Shown: positions 8,795-18,826, counted from the first letter of the stretch. The stretch is 64,000 nt of DNA from an uncultured Lachnospiraceae bacterium (GCA_902779305.1 CACZBD010000014.1:31601-95600); one strand, 5' to 3'. Numbers and translations are program-made. The notes: a model not told the origin generated them from the letters alone.

Positions 8795-11098
8795 ATGAAT
8801 GCATATCATTTTCTGATTATCGTACAGATCGTTGCGCTCTCGATCGGCTTTTTCGGTCTGTATTCGCTGTTCTGCACCATGCTCCGCGCGGAATCCAAGT
8901 TTCTGCTCGGTGCGTCTGCCTGTGCGGTCGTCTACGGCACGGGATATCTGATGGAAATGCTTTCGACTAACCTTGATATGGCTTTTTCCGCTGTTTGTGT
9001 GCAGTACTGCGGTCTGTCCTATCTGGCGTTACTGTTTGCCATTTATCTGTCCAAGTCTTCGGGCGTTGTCAGCCTTCCGTCGCTTGTCTGGAAACTGACC
9101 TTTGTTTATGAGACGATCACACTGCTTCTCGTGCTCTCTTCCCGCTATCATCATCTGTATTACCGTTCCCTGTCCTTTACACAGGAAGGGTTGTTTCCGC
9201 ATATGGAAGAGAAGGGAACGGTTCTGTTGTGGATTTTTATGGTGCATTTGGCTGTGCTGAACGTATTCTGCTGCTTTGTAGCCGTCAAAATGCTGATCAA
9301 CAGCCTTTCCACCAAAAAGAAGTGGATCTATCAGGGAATCTTTGCAGCGACCATCGGGACGATCCTTGCCATGACGTTCTCCATGCTTTCGGGTTTTTCC
9401 GGCTATGAGGCGATCTCGGCGCTGCTTCTTCTGATCTTAGGCGTTATCGCGATCGTCAAAACCTCCGGAAGAACCAGCAATCCTGTGGAAATGGCGTATG
9501 CGGAGGCGTTCCAGCGAAGCAAGGCCGCTATTGTGGTTCTGGACGAGGAATATTGTTATTTAGAGTCCAATGATGCCGCAAGAGAAGTGTACCCCGAGTT
9601 GTCCAGGCAGGAGAGCGGAACGAGGTTTACCCATATCAATGAGATCATGCGCTCGATCAGGGATGACAGACGGATCAGGGTTGGCAACCGTTATTTTAAA
9701 CCATATTATTACAATCTGCATGATGAGAAAAATAAACCTCTGGGCTTTGTGTTCTGTTTGCCGGATGTGACCGAGTCGGAAAAGAAAGTGCAGGAGCTTG
9801 CAGAACTGAAAAAGGCGGCCGATGAAGCCAACGAGGCAAAAAGCATTTTCCTTGCGAATATGTCGCACGAGATGCGCACGCCCTTAAATGCGATCATTGG
9901 ACTTGCAGAACTGGCGCAAAGAGAAGAAACGGTGGGCGGTCTTAAGGAGTATCTGCCGCAGATTCTGAATTCCGGGCAGATTTTGCTTGATCTCATCAGC
10001 GACGTTCTTGATTTCTCCCAGGCGGAATCCGGAAAAGTAGAAATCATCCCTGTGGAATATGATCTGAAGGAACTGTTGAATACGGTCGTAAATATCGTAG
10101 CCTTTCGCCTGGGTGATAAGGATATCGATTTTATCGTGGATGCGGATCCGACGATCCCCTGCAGACTGATCGGGGATGATGCAAGAGTCCGGCAGATCAT
10201 TCTGAATTTTCTGACAAACGCAGTCAAGTATACGGACAACGGATTTATCAGATTTTGCGTTGACTGGGAAGATCTCGGCAGCCGCATGTTGCTCAAAATT
10301 GCCGTTTCCGACAGCGGACGCGGCATCAAAAGAGAGGATATCGGAAAACTGTTTACGGTATTCAGCCGTCTGGATCTGAAAAACAACCGCAATATTCAGG
10401 GGAGCGGGCTTGGACTGGCAATCTGTGCGCAGCTGATTAAACTGATGAACGGGACCTACCGCGTGGAGAGTGAATACGGGAGTGGATCGACATTTTACTG
10501 TATCCTTCCGCAAAAGATCGCGGATCATACACCGCTTTCGGATACGGAAAGAAAGGAACAGCATTTTAGCGGCAGCCGGTCATTTACGCTCTACGCTTCT
10601 GACGAAGAACATGACAGGACACAGACGGGACTTATGACAAGGCCGGAAAAGGATGTTAAGAAATCAGAGGAGGAATCCTTAAGGGATGTACAGGATCCTA
10701 AGCAAAAAGAACGGGTACTTCTCGTGGATGACAATCCGGTTAATATCAAGGTCTTAAAGGCCATGCTGAAGGCATTCGCCATTGAAGCGGATGTAGCGCT
10801 CAGCGGCCCGGAAGCGATCAGAAAGCTTTCGAAAGACAGATATGACCTCATTCTGATGGATCATATGATGCCGGAAATGGACGGGATCGAAACGACCGGG
10901 AAGATCCGGTCACTGGAGGTTCCCTGGGCGCAAACGGTGACGATTATTGCCTGCACGGCCAATGCCGTGAAAGGCGCACAGCAGATGTTTCTTGAAAGCG
11001 GAATGAACGATTACCTCTGCAAGCCGGTGAAGCTGGCAGAACTGGAGGCGATCCTGAAGAAGTGGCTCAAAGAACCCATAGAGGAGAAGAAGGACTAA
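8795..11098 (+). CDS. Hybrid sensor histidine kinase/response regulator with 7-TM input
   Basis: 767 residues from ATG at 8795, which has GGGGTGGA upstream; the open frame before it lacks a site. Order: seven membrane helices (~1-225, as in 7TM histidine kinases), a PAS-like domain (~240-340), HisKA with phospho-acceptor His358 in MSHEMRTP, HATPase (SDSGRGIKREDIGKLF and GSGLGLAICAQL), a linker, and a C-terminal receiver (VLLVDDNPVN, phospho-acceptor Asp689 in LILMDHMMPEMDG, Lys in CKPVK). It lacks an Hpt domain and DNA-binding output, so the phosphate must pass to an unlinked partner. The signal is unknown. A phosphatase gene follows 10 bases later. Confidence 0.9.
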   Translation: MNAYHFLIIVQIVALSIGFFGLYSLFCTMLRAESKFLLGASACAVVYGTGYLMEMLSTNLDMAFSAVCVQYCGLSYLALLFAIYLSKSSGVVSLPSLVWKLTFVYETITLLLVLSSRYHHLYYRSLSFTQEGLFPHMEEKGTVLLWIFMVHLAVLNVFCCFVAVKMLINSLSTKKKWIYQGIFAATIGTILAMTFSMLSGFSGYEAISALLLLILGVIAIVKTSGRTSNPVEMAYAEAFQRSKAAIVVLDEEYCYLESNDAAREVYPELSRQESGTRFTHINEIMRSIRDDRRIRVGNRYFKPYYYNLHDEKNKPLGFVFCLPDVTESEKKVQELAELKKAADEANEAKSIFLANMSHEMRTPLNAIIGLAELAQREETVGGLKEYLPQILNSGQILLDLISDVLDFSQAESGKVEIIPVEYDLKELLNTVVNIVAFRLGDKDIDFIVDADPTIPCRLIGDDARVRQIILNFLTNAVKYTDNGFIRFCVDWEDLGSRMLLKIAVSDSGRGIKREDIGKLFTVFSRLDLKNNRNIQGSGLGLAICAQLIKLMNGTYRVESEYGSGSTFYCILPQKIADHTPLSDTERKEQHFSGSRSFTLYASDEEHDRTQTGLMTRPEKDVKKSEEESLRDVQDPKQKERVLLVDDNPVNIKVLKAMLKAFAIEADVALSGPEAIRKLSKDRYDLILMDHMMPEMDGIETTGKIRSLEVPWAQTVTIIACTANAVKGAQQMFLESGMNDYLCKPVKLAELEAILKKWLKEPIEEKKD

Positions 11099-11108
11099 CG
11101 AAAATCAT

Positions 11109-11657
11109 ATGATCTATCTGATGCGGCATGGTCAAACAGACTGGAATGTTTTAAGAAAAATACAGGGCAGGACAGATATCGCGCTGAATGAGAGGGGCCG
11201 GCAGATGGCAAAAGAGGCCCGGACCAAATATGCAGACATCAGTTTTGATGTCTGTTATTGTTCACCGCTTGTGAGGGCGAAGGAGACTGCAGAGATCTTT
11301 CTGGAAGGGAGAGACACCCCCGTCATTTTCGATGACAGACTTATGGAAATGAGTTTCGGGATCTGTGAAGGAGAGGAGCATGTTTTGGAAAACCCTTCCT
11401 CCCCGCTGTATCCGCTGTTTACGGATCCTGCGCACTATACGGCGGTTGAAGACGCCGAAAGCCTGGATGAACTGTTTGCAAGAAGCGGTGCGTTTATCGA
11501 TGAAATGCTTCTTCCGGCAGCTTCTAAAGGGCAGAATGTCCTGATCGTTTCTCACGGCGCTGTCGGCTGCAGCATCATCTGCAGGCTGAAACAGATCGAA
11601 AGAAGCGATTTCTGGAGCGTTTTGTGCAAAAACTGTGAGCTTGTCAGGATCCTTTGA
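11109..11657 (+). CDS. Histidine phosphatase family protein
   Basis: 182 residues. The opening MIYLMRHGQTDWN holds the RHG signature whose His is phosphorylated in the reaction. The second catalytic His is in VLIVSHGAVG, and the Glu region is in DDRLMEMSFGICEGEE. This is the phosphoglycerate mutase/alpha-ribazole phosphatase superfamily; small Firmicutes members are general phosphatases. The gene sits in an operon with the hybrid kinase. The substrate is not predictable. Confidence 0.85.
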   Translation: MIYLMRHGQTDWNVLRKIQGRTDIALNERGRQMAKEARTKYADISFDVCYCSPLVRAKETAEIFLEGRDTPVIFDDRLMEMSFGICEGEEHVLENPSSPLYPLFTDPAHYTAVEDAESLDELFARSGAFIDEMLLPAASKGQNVLIVSHGAVGCSIICRLKQIERSDFWSVLCKNCELVRIL

Positions 11658-11713
11658 AGCCCGTGATCTTCATACATCTCTATCTTCAGATCCGCATATC
11701 CTTCTTTTTTTTC

Positions 11714-11741
11714 TAAAGAATCAAACCCCGTAAGCCGATAA
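11714..11741 (+). promoter_or_regulatory. Sigma28 (SigD)-type promoter
   Basis: TAAA (11714-11717), a 16-base gap and GCCGATAA (11734-11741) match the flagellar/chemotaxis sigma factor consensus TAAA-N15-GCCGATAA almost exactly. It lies 57 bases upstream of the gene at 11799. It suggests that the following two genes belong to the motility regulon. Confidence 0.65.
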
Positions 11742-11798
11742 AAAAGATAAGGAATATTCTCAAAAGGATTTGGGAAACTGCTTCAAGGAGGAAGAGAT

Positions 11799-12692
11799 AT
11801 GTTTAACGGTATTTATAGCGGAGGAAAGCCTTATCAGATCACGCGGCAGCAGGAAAGCGGGAATGTGAGCCGCACCGGCACCCCTCAGAAAACAGACACA
11901 GGGAAAAAAACAGACGTTCTTCCGAAACATGCGGAAGAAAAGATCCATGCCAAAGTGACGGAATGGAAACCGGTTCCTGCGTCAAGTCCGCTGATCCCGA
12001 CACAGAAGGCGGGTTACGGGACTGTGATCGGCGATGTGGAACTGTCTGACAAGGCCAAAGAGTATTATTCGAAATTAAAAAACAAATTCCACGGGATGGA
12101 CTTTATCCTGGTCGGAAAGGAAGAAAAAGGAGCTGTTGCCCGAAATGCAGCTGCTTACGGAAACGCCAATAAACCGGTTGTTCTGATCGATGAGGACAAA
12201 CTGGAAAGAATGGCAACGGATGACTCCTTCAGGAAGAAATACGAAGGGATCATCGCAATGTCGCAGACGAAACTGCAGGAGGCCAAAAACAGCCTGTTCA
12301 GCAGCGGCGCGTCTGTGAGAAATTTCGGAATGTCAGTGGATGCGAACGGAAAGACTTCTTTCTTTGCGGTGATCGAAAAAAGTTCCAACCTGCAAAATGA
12401 AGCGCTTGAGAAGCGGCTTGCAAAGAAGAAAGCCGAGAAAGTCGGTAAAAAGAAACTGGAGGAAAAACAGGAACGAAAAGAGCGTCTGGAAAGACTGCGT
12501 GATAAAAATAAGACTGAAAATGCGGATGATGACACGGCTTCGGAAGAGAACGAGCCGGAATATCTGAAGATCCGGGCCGCTTCCCTTGAGGATCTGGTCA
12601 GCAGGATCTATGCATACGCGTATCAGACGGCCGAAAAATCGCTTGATGCACAGGAACAGCAGATCGGTCAAAATATCGATTTCAGGGGGTGA
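11799..12692 (+). CDS. Unknown protein of the motility regulon (DUF6033-like)
   Basis: 297 residues, no signal peptide or membrane helix. The region ~85-195 (SDKAKEYYSKLKNKFHGMDFILVG, then VLIDEDKLERMATD and NFGMSVDANGKTSFFAVIEK) looks like a compact alpha/beta domain and recalls DUF6033, found in Lachnospiraceae; this identification is from memory and unsure. Residues ~200-250 are a Lys/Glu-rich coiled coil. The start has an AAGGAGG-type site (caaggaggaagagat). It is driven by a sigma28-type promoter and followed directly by a second unknown gene. A flagellar or chemotaxis link is inferred from the promoter alone. Confidence 0.6.
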   Translation: MFNGIYSGGKPYQITRQQESGNVSRTGTPQKTDTGKKTDVLPKHAEEKIHAKVTEWKPVPASSPLIPTQKAGYGTVIGDVELSDKAKEYYSKLKNKFHGMDFILVGKEEKGAVARNAAAYGNANKPVVLIDEDKLERMATDDSFRKKYEGIIAMSQTKLQEAKNSLFSSGASVRNFGMSVDANGKTSFFAVIEKSSNLQNEALEKRLAKKKAEKVGKKKLEEKQERKERLERLRDKNKTENADDDTASEENEPEYLKIRAASLEDLVSRIYAYAYQTAEKSLDAQEQQIGQNIDFRG

Positions 12693-12697
12693 AACAG

Positions 12698-13768
12698 ATG
12701 AATACGATCACACCGTTTATGAAAGCCCCCCTTTTACAGGCATCGGGAAATGCATACAGCAAAGTCAAAATGGCTTCCAGAAGTATGAAGGATCTCAGTG
12801 AGATCAAAAAGCAGCTGGTGGAGATGAGACGTACCGGTCAGGAGTTAATGCCGCAGACGGCCGCCAGACAGACCATGAAAACGACGGTCATGGACTCGAT
12901 CTTAAACAGCGAAAAGGCTTACGGGGAGTCGATCAGGACCAACCGTCAGCAGGCGAGATCGACCGCAACGGAAAAGAAAAAGTTTAACTATCACTTTAAG
13001 AATCTTTCTGCACAGATCCTTCGCAGCAAGACTTCCACATCCGCCAGACAGGTGGTATCCATGGCGATGCGGGAGGTCATGCGCTTAAAAAGAGAAAAAC
13101 AGAGCGGAAAATACAATGCGGAGGAAGTGGAGGCGGCAATCCTTCATGCCGAGGCCATGGAACGCGTGGCAAGAAAGAAAGTAAAGCACTTAGAGCAGGA
13201 GGAACTGGTAAAAGCTTCCGGAAAAGCTGCTCCGGAAACAGAGATCAAAGAGACGGAACCGGAAGAGGAAGGCAGAAATGCCAAAGAGGCAGAGCAGACC
13301 GCTGAAAACGAAGAGGCAGCCCGGGGCGAAGAAGCTTCTGAAGAAGCTGGCGTTTCCGATACGGTGAACCGGTATCTGCAGGAAGACATGCCGGCAGATC
13401 TGAAAGATCTGACCGGGGAAATGCTGAAAGAGATCTCTTCCGCACTGCAGGAACTGATGGAAGAGCTCGGGGTCGAGGACGAAGAAGTCCTGTCCCCTGA
13501 AGAGATGACGCCGGAAGATCTGAAAGCATTGCAGATCAGACACCGCAACAAAGAGATGAAAGAGATCGTCAAGGCGGATGCGGAATACTTAAAGGCCGTC
13601 TTTGACGAACTGGAGAGACAGAAGAATGCCGGAGGGCCGGATCTGAAACAGGCAGGAGACGGTGCGGTTGATCTTTCCGGAAGCGGGGCTTCTTTCGGAT
13701 TTGGCTCTGCAGAGGGTATGGCAGGACCCGCCATGACAGAAGGGGCAGCGGTGGACGTTGCATTGTAA
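12698..13768 (+). CDS. Unknown acidic coiled-coil protein, cotranscribed
   Basis: 356 residues from ATG at 12698, with GGGGGTG before it; a GTG three codons earlier overlaps the previous stop codon and is possible. The N-terminal half is basic and helical (KMASRSMKDLSEIKKQLVEM ... MAMREVMRLKREKQSGKY). The middle is a Glu-rich coiled coil (~165-240) and the end is Gly/Ala-rich and low in complexity. No enzyme motif is seen. It is translationally linked to the upstream gene and shares its sigma28-type promoter, so both may act together in motility or in assembly of a cell-surface machine. Confidence 0.6.
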   Translation: MNTITPFMKAPLLQASGNAYSKVKMASRSMKDLSEIKKQLVEMRRTGQELMPQTAARQTMKTTVMDSILNSEKAYGESIRTNRQQARSTATEKKKFNYHFKNLSAQILRSKTSTSARQVVSMAMREVMRLKREKQSGKYNAEEVEAAILHAEAMERVARKKVKHLEQEELVKASGKAAPETEIKETEPEEEGRNAKEAEQTAENEEAARGEEASEEAGVSDTVNRYLQEDMPADLKDLTGEMLKEISSALQELMEELGVEDEEVLSPEEMTPEDLKALQIRHRNKEMKEIVKADAEYLKAVFDELERQKNAGGPDLKQAGDGAVDLSGSGASFGFGSAEGMAGPAMTEGAAVDVAL

Positions 13769-13797
13769 CCGCGAAGCTGTCACTTTACGGCGAAATG

Positions 13798-13806
13798 TGA
13801 TATAAT
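13798..13806 (+). promoter_or_regulatory. Extended -10 promoter of the repeat protein gene
   Basis: TGATATAAT, a perfect TATAAT with TGn extension. A weak TGTCAC lies 17 bases upstream as -35. The leader to the ATG at 13874 is about 60 bases and includes a GAGGGAGAG ribosome binding site. Confidence 0.55.
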
Positions 13807-13873
13807 TTTTTTCAACAACATAGATATCTGTAACCGAAGGATCGGGTTTAATACGAGAGGGAGAGCTCAATTT

Positions 13874-16800
13874 ATGAAACGGATCATATCTATCTTTTTT
13901 GCGGTATTCCTAAGCTTATCGATGCTGGCGCAGGAAGTGCCTGTCTATGCTTCACAGCCGGATATTCAGTCCGGTGATATTTCATTGGAAGAAACGGATG
14001 AAAATGGGATTTCCGAAGAACCTGTTGAAGAGGTTTTGGAAGAGCCTGTCGAAGAGGCAGCAGAAGAGGTTGTCGAAGAGGCTGATGAGGCCTATATGTC
14101 ATCGGAACTGCTTGGGGAAGTCGAATCCTATACTGTGAAGTTTAATGCAAACAATGGCACTTCTGAATCCAACACACAGAAATTCATTATCGGAGAGCCT
14201 CAACAACTAAATACGAATAAATTTACCAAAACGGGATACAAATTTGACAGTTGGAATACAGATGAGGACGGGCAAGGAGATACATATACAAATGGTGAAA
14301 TGATCGTAGCGGAAATTGGTCCTGCAGGCAGCACGGTCAATCTTTATGCGCAATGGAAAGCACAGACCTATGACGTATTCTTTGACGCGAACGGTGGAAA
14401 ATGCACGAAAACCGAATCAACGGTGACTTATGATCAGAAATACGGTGTGTTGCCGGTTCCGACCAAAGACAATTATACGTTTCTTGGCTGGTTTACGGAA
14501 CTGAACGGGGGTACACAGATCAAGGAAAGCGATCAGGTTCAAATCACTGATGCCTTGAGTTTATATGCGCATTGGATAGGAAATAAATACACGATCAAAT
14601 TTGATGCGGCAGGTGGTGAATGTGATACAACGATAATGGATGTCACATATGACCAGCTTTACGGTACATTGCCGGTTCCTACCAGAGAGAATTACACGTT
14701 TCTCGGCTGGTATACGGAATCAGTATATGGTAATGAGATTACAGCCGATGATAAAGTGAAGATCACAAAAGATCGCACCTTGTATGCGCATTGGAGAGGT
14801 GTAACGGTTAAAGTCATTCTTCATCCGAATGATCCCGATGATCCTGAAAATGTGGAGTCAGAAGGTGTTATTCTCACACCCAGAGAGAAAACTGTATACT
14901 TTATGGGTACATATGAAACACTTCCGAAACCGGAAAAAGCAAAGTATCGTTTTTTGGGATGGTATACAAAAAAGGAGGGTGGCAATCGGATAATTGCATC
15001 TTCAACTGTTGCCGATAATAAAGAGCACACTTTATATGCACATTGGTTGAAAAAAGAGTATAAGATTACATTCAATCCAAATGGCGGAACATTTCAGACA
15101 GAAAAATATAAGACAGACGAGGAAGGGAAATATTATAAGATTGTTGGATATCAGGAAAAATATGGTGATTTGCCCAAAGAAAACGATGATATCACGAATA
15201 CCGGCTACACACTGGATGGATGGTTCGTCGGTTATGGAAACAGCGAACAGATTACGGAAGATACAGATGTAACAATCACTGCGAATCAGATCCTGTATGC
15301 GCATTGGAGAGGTGTGTCGAAAACAGTAACTCTGAATCCTGTGGGCGGAACCGTTTCATCCGAAACCGTCACAGTCACCTATGCTGGGAAATACATGCTT
15401 CCGACACCGGAGAAAGAAGGCAATTCCTTCCTTGGCTGGTTTACCGAAGAAACCGGCGGCACACAGGTCAGAACTGGTGATGAGGCTAGACTTCTGACAG
15501 ATATCACCTTATACGCCCATTGGAAAGCGCTCACCTATTATGCATTCTACAATGCCAACGGCGGAGAACTGAAAGAACAGGGCAAGAATGTTACATTCGG
15601 GCAGGCTTACGGAACGCTGCCGACACCAACCAGAGAGGGATATGGATTTGGCGGCTGGTATGTGGGCGAGAACCTTGTAAATGCGGACACAAAGGTTTCG
15701 ACAGCAGGCAGTCATACGTTGGTTGCACACTGGAATTCCAATAACCCGACGATCTATTTTGACGGAAACGGCGGAACGGTTCCCGCAGGAGAAGAGAGTA
15801 AGACGGTCACCTATGCCGAGCCTTACGGCGAACTTCCGGAGGCGACTAGGCAGTGCTATGATTTTACCGGCTGGTTTACCGAAGCAGAAGGCGGAGAAGA
15901 GATCACGGCAGATTCCATCGTGGATGTTGCCTCCGCGCAGACACTTTATGCGCATTGGACGGGAAAAGAATATACCATCTCGTTTAACGGAAATGGCGGC
16001 ACCTGTTTCCCGGTCACTAAGAAAGTTTACTATGATGCAACTTACGGAACACTGCCCACAGCAAGCCGGACGGGACATCACTTTACCGGCTGGTTTACCG
16101 AAGCAGAAGGCGGTGAGGAAGTCAAGGCGGATACGGTCGTATCGACCGATAATCTGGATCCCGAAGCGTCAGAACACAAACTCTTTGCGCACTGGGAGGC
16201 CGCAGAATACACGGTTTCTTTCAGACCGAACGGCGGAACGGTTCCTGTGGGAAAAGAGAGCAAGACCGTGACTTTCGGCCAGCCTTACGGGGAACTGCCG
16301 GAACCGACACGCACAGGGAATAATTTCGGTGGCTGGTATTTGGGGAATCCGGAAACCGGGACGTTGGTGGAAGCAACCACGACCGTGGCAACGGGGGCTG
16401 ATCACGATCTGACTGCGAAGTGGCTCGGACGTCCTTATACCGTGACCTTTGACGTGAACGGCGGGGATGAACTGCCCGAAGAAGAGCGCACAAAGACCGT
16501 TTATTATAAGGAAAACTACGGCTCCCTGCCGGTTCCTTCCAGGGAAGGCTTTGATTTCAAGGGCTGGTATACCGGAAGTGAGGGCGGAAACCAGATCAAT
16601 CCCACGACAAAGGTGAGCGTGGACGCAGATCATACCATTTATGCCAAATGGTCGGCGATCCGCTGCAAAGTTGACTTTTATGCGAACGGCGGAAACTGGA
16701 ACGGCAGTCCCACCAGGAAACTGGATACGGACTGGAACACAAAATTCGACACCGACAGGCTGATCGCGCCGAAATATAAGAAGCACGCGTTCACAGACTG

Positions 16801-18751
16801 GTATAAGGACCCGGAATGCACCGAATTGTTTGATTTTGACCAGGTGATCAAAACAGATGTGAAGATCTATGCCGGATGGGAAGAACTGCATTTGAGCGGC
16901 TTTGACATCAAGGGTCTGGAGGGACCGTTCTACTATACCGGAAAAGCGATCAAGCCGGTTGTGACGGTTTATGACTATGATCACGACTATGACATTCCGC
17001 TTGTTTCAGGCAAAGATTATACGCTGAGTTTCAAGAACAACACAAATGCCGGGATCGCTACGGTGACGGTAAAAGGCAAAGGCAATTATTCGGGAACGCA
17101 GTCCAAAGACTTTCAGATCATTGCAAAGGATATTACCGGGGATGAATTTGCGGCAGAGGATGTCTATCTGGAATACTCAGGTAAGGGCAGAAGACCTGCA
17201 CCGACCCTTACGAAGAACGGCAGAGCACTGAAGGCAAATAAAGAGTATAAGCTGTATTGGGTGAACGAAGAGGGTGTGGAAGGTGGCCTGATCAAAGCCC
17301 CCGGCACTTACCCAATAAAAATCACCGGATATGGGAATTACACGGGAGAGCGGATCATTGATTATGTGATCATCGAGCGTTCCGAGCGCCTGATCTCAAA
17401 GGCCTGGGCGAATGCAGCAAACAGGGAATACGACGGAACGCCGGCAGAACCGAAAGTCCGTGTGAGCTGGGAAGGCAATCCCCTGACAGTTGATGAGGAT
17501 TATTATATCCTCTGGCCGGGACAGAATGTGTCATCGGATCCAATAGATTTCGATGTCATGACCAATGCCGGAACCGTAACGATCAGGATCGTCGGAAAAG
17601 GAAGATACGTCGGTGTCAAGAAGGCTACCTACAGGATTTTGGGACAGACGATCCTGACATCCTGGATCATGGGAATGGCTGCCAAATATGAATATACCGG
17701 CGGCGAGATCCAGCCTCTCGGGGCGGCAGACAATGACGAGAGCCTCGGAACGGCGGCCATCTATGCGCCAAACGGCTATAAACTGGTCAAGGGTACAGAT
17801 TACACGATCAAATACACGAAAGACATCGTCAATGCAGGCGAGGTCACGGTAACGGTTACCGGAAAGGGACGGTTCCAGGGAACGGTTTCCAAGACCTATA
17901 AGATCGTTGCCGCACCGATCAACGTGCTGACCTATACGAAGCCGGAAGGGGTAGATACGATCAGCGTGAAATACGAAAAGGGCGGCAACGAACCGAGACT
18001 GCAGGGCGTCAGGATCAACGGAAGTCTTGCAGTGGAAGGCAGGGATTATACGCTGGCCTTTAAGAACAATAAGAAAGTCGGTCAGGCATCCATGATCTTT
18101 ACCGGATGCGGCAATTTTAAAGGAAAGTACACCGTACCGTTCAATATTGTAAGACAGGAACTGGGGGATGTTGCCGCCGTACATATCATTCTTTCGGATG
18201 CGCCAAATGGCGGGAAGCCCGGCGGCCATGAGATCACACCGATCTTAAGAGACTTAAGGACCAACCAGCTGCTCGATTCGAAAGATTATTCACAAAAGAT
18301 CCGTTATCTTTACGTGAAATCCATGGAGGTCACAAACCGGATCAATAAGACGGAGATCAAAGTCAAGCGGTTTGCCGGAAGACCCGTGGAACCGGGCGAT
18401 ATCGTTCCCGTCGGAGCGGAACTGAATGTGGAGATCGACGGGGCCGGCAACTTCAGCGGAACGGCCAAGGCAGGCAAGATCAAGGTCAAGGCAAGGGATC
18501 TTGGCAGGGAAAAAGTCGTGATCTATGACAAATACTATAACGGAAGCGCGGTCACGCTGACCAAAGACGATATCGTCTTCAGGGGCGGTACCCTGATGCC
18601 GCCGACCAAAGACGATTATAACATTGTCGGATATGCCAACAATACGGCAAAGGGAACCGCAACGGTGATCCTGAAAGGTACAGGCGAAACATTTGGCGGC
18701 ATTAAGAAAGTAAACTTCAAGATCAAACAGCGAACGGTGATCTTTCCGTAA
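13874..18751 (+). CDS. Large secreted protein with 12 InlB B-type repeats
   Basis: 1625 residues. A signal peptide (cleavage near residue 27, after VYA) and an acidic Glu/Val-rich linker (~30-80) are followed by 12 tandem units of ~70-85 residues, each with an xxNGGT... start, an FxGW(Y/F)T middle and an LYAHW-type end (~83-1005). This is the Listeria-Bacteroides (Flg_new/InlB B) repeat, a beta-grasp surface module. About seven units of another beta domain follow (~1010-1625), each with a Y(T/S)G start, a KDYT(I/L) block and a GKGNY(S/T)G end. There is no LPXTG motif, C-terminal membrane helix or cell-wall binding repeat, so the anchor is unclear. Base use changes inside the gene (see findings). 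It is probably an adhesin or surface scaffold. Confidence 0.85.
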   Translation: MKRIISIFFAVFLSLSMLAQEVPVYASQPDIQSGDISLEETDENGISEEPVEEVLEEPVEEAAEEVVEEADEAYMSSELLGEVESYTVKFNANNGTSESNTQKFIIGEPQQLNTNKFTKTGYKFDSWNTDEDGQGDTYTNGEMIVAEIGPAGSTVNLYAQWKAQTYDVFFDANGGKCTKTESTVTYDQKYGVLPVPTKDNYTFLGWFTELNGGTQIKESDQVQITDALSLYAHWIGNKYTIKFDAAGGECDTTIMDVTYDQLYGTLPVPTRENYTFLGWYTESVYGNEITADDKVKITKDRTLYAHWRGVTVKVILHPNDPDDPENVESEGVILTPREKTVYFMGTYETLPKPEKAKYRFLGWYTKKEGGNRIIASSTVADNKEHTLYAHWLKKEYKITFNPNGGTFQTEKYKTDEEGKYYKIVGYQEKYGDLPKENDDITNTGYTLDGWFVGYGNSEQITEDTDVTITANQILYAHWRGVSKTVTLNPVGGTVSSETVTVTYAGKYMLPTPEKEGNSFLGWFTEETGGTQVRTGDEARLLTDITLYAHWKALTYYAFYNANGGELKEQGKNVTFGQAYGTLPTPTREGYGFGGWYVGENLVNADTKVSTAGSHTLVAHWNSNNPTIYFDGNGGTVPAGEESKTVTYAEPYGELPEATRQCYDFTGWFTEAEGGEEITADSIVDVASAQTLYAHWTGKEYTISFNGNGGTCFPVTKKVYYDATYGTLPTASRTGHHFTGWFTEAEGGEEVKADTVVSTDNLDPEASEHKLFAHWEAAEYTVSFRPNGGTVPVGKESKTVTFGQPYGELPEPTRTGNNFGGWYLGNPETGTLVEATTTVATGADHDLTAKWLGRPYTVTFDVNGGDELPEEERTKTVYYKENYGSLPVPSREGFDFKGWYTGSEGGNQINPTTKVSVDADHTIYAKWSAIRCKVDFYANGGNWNGSPTRKLDTDWNTKFDTDRLIAPKYKKHAFTDWYKDPECTELFDFDQVIKTDVKIYAGWEELHLSGFDIKGLEGPFYYTGKAIKPVVTVYDYDHDYDIPLVSGKDYTLSFKNNTNAGIATVTVKGKGNYSGTQSKDFQIIAKDITGDEFAAEDVYLEYSGKGRRPAPTLTKNGRALKANKEYKLYWVNEEGVEGGLIKAPGTYPIKITGYGNYTGERIIDYVIIERSERLISKAWANAANREYDGTPAEPKVRVSWEGNPLTVDEDYYILWPGQNVSSDPIDFDVMTNAGTVTIRIVGKGRYVGVKKATYRILGQTILTSWIMGMAAKYEYTGGEIQPLGAADNDESLGTAAIYAPNGYKLVKGTDYTIKYTKDIVNAGEVTVTVTGKGRFQGTVSKTYKIVAAPINVLTYTKPEGVDTISVKYEKGGNEPRLQGVRINGSLAVEGRDYTLAFKNNKKVGQASMIFTGCGNFKGKYTVPFNIVRQELGDVAAVHIILSDAPNGGKPGGHEITPILRDLRTNQLLDSKDYSQKIRYLYVKSMEVTNRINKTEIKVKRFAGRPVEPGDIVPVGAELNVEIDGAGNFSGTAKAGKIKVKARDLGREKVVIYDKYYNGSAVTLTKDDIVFRGGTLMPPTKDDYNIVGYANNTAKGTATVILKGTGETFGGIKKVNFKIKQRTVIFP

Positions 18752-18791
18752 GCGTGAAAATCACCCGCTCCAAAAAATTTTGGATCAGGGG

Positions 18792-18820
18792 TTGACAAGT
18801 TAGCCAAGACTAATTATACT
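18792..18820 (+). promoter_or_regulatory. Near-consensus promoter with operator-like palindrome
   Basis: TTGACA (18792-18797), exactly 17 bases, TATACT (18815-18820). The spacer holds TTAGCC-AA-GACTAA (18800-18813), an imperfect palindrome with TTAG/CTAA ends like the operators of DtxR/IdeR-type metal repressors. Outer repeats GTTGAC (18791) / GTCAAC (18834) and GTTAGC (18799) / GCTAAC (18840) surround it. No gene follows before the terminator at 18900. Metal control is inferred from the shape of the palindrome only. Confidence 0.6.
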
Positions 18821-18826
18821 GTAACC

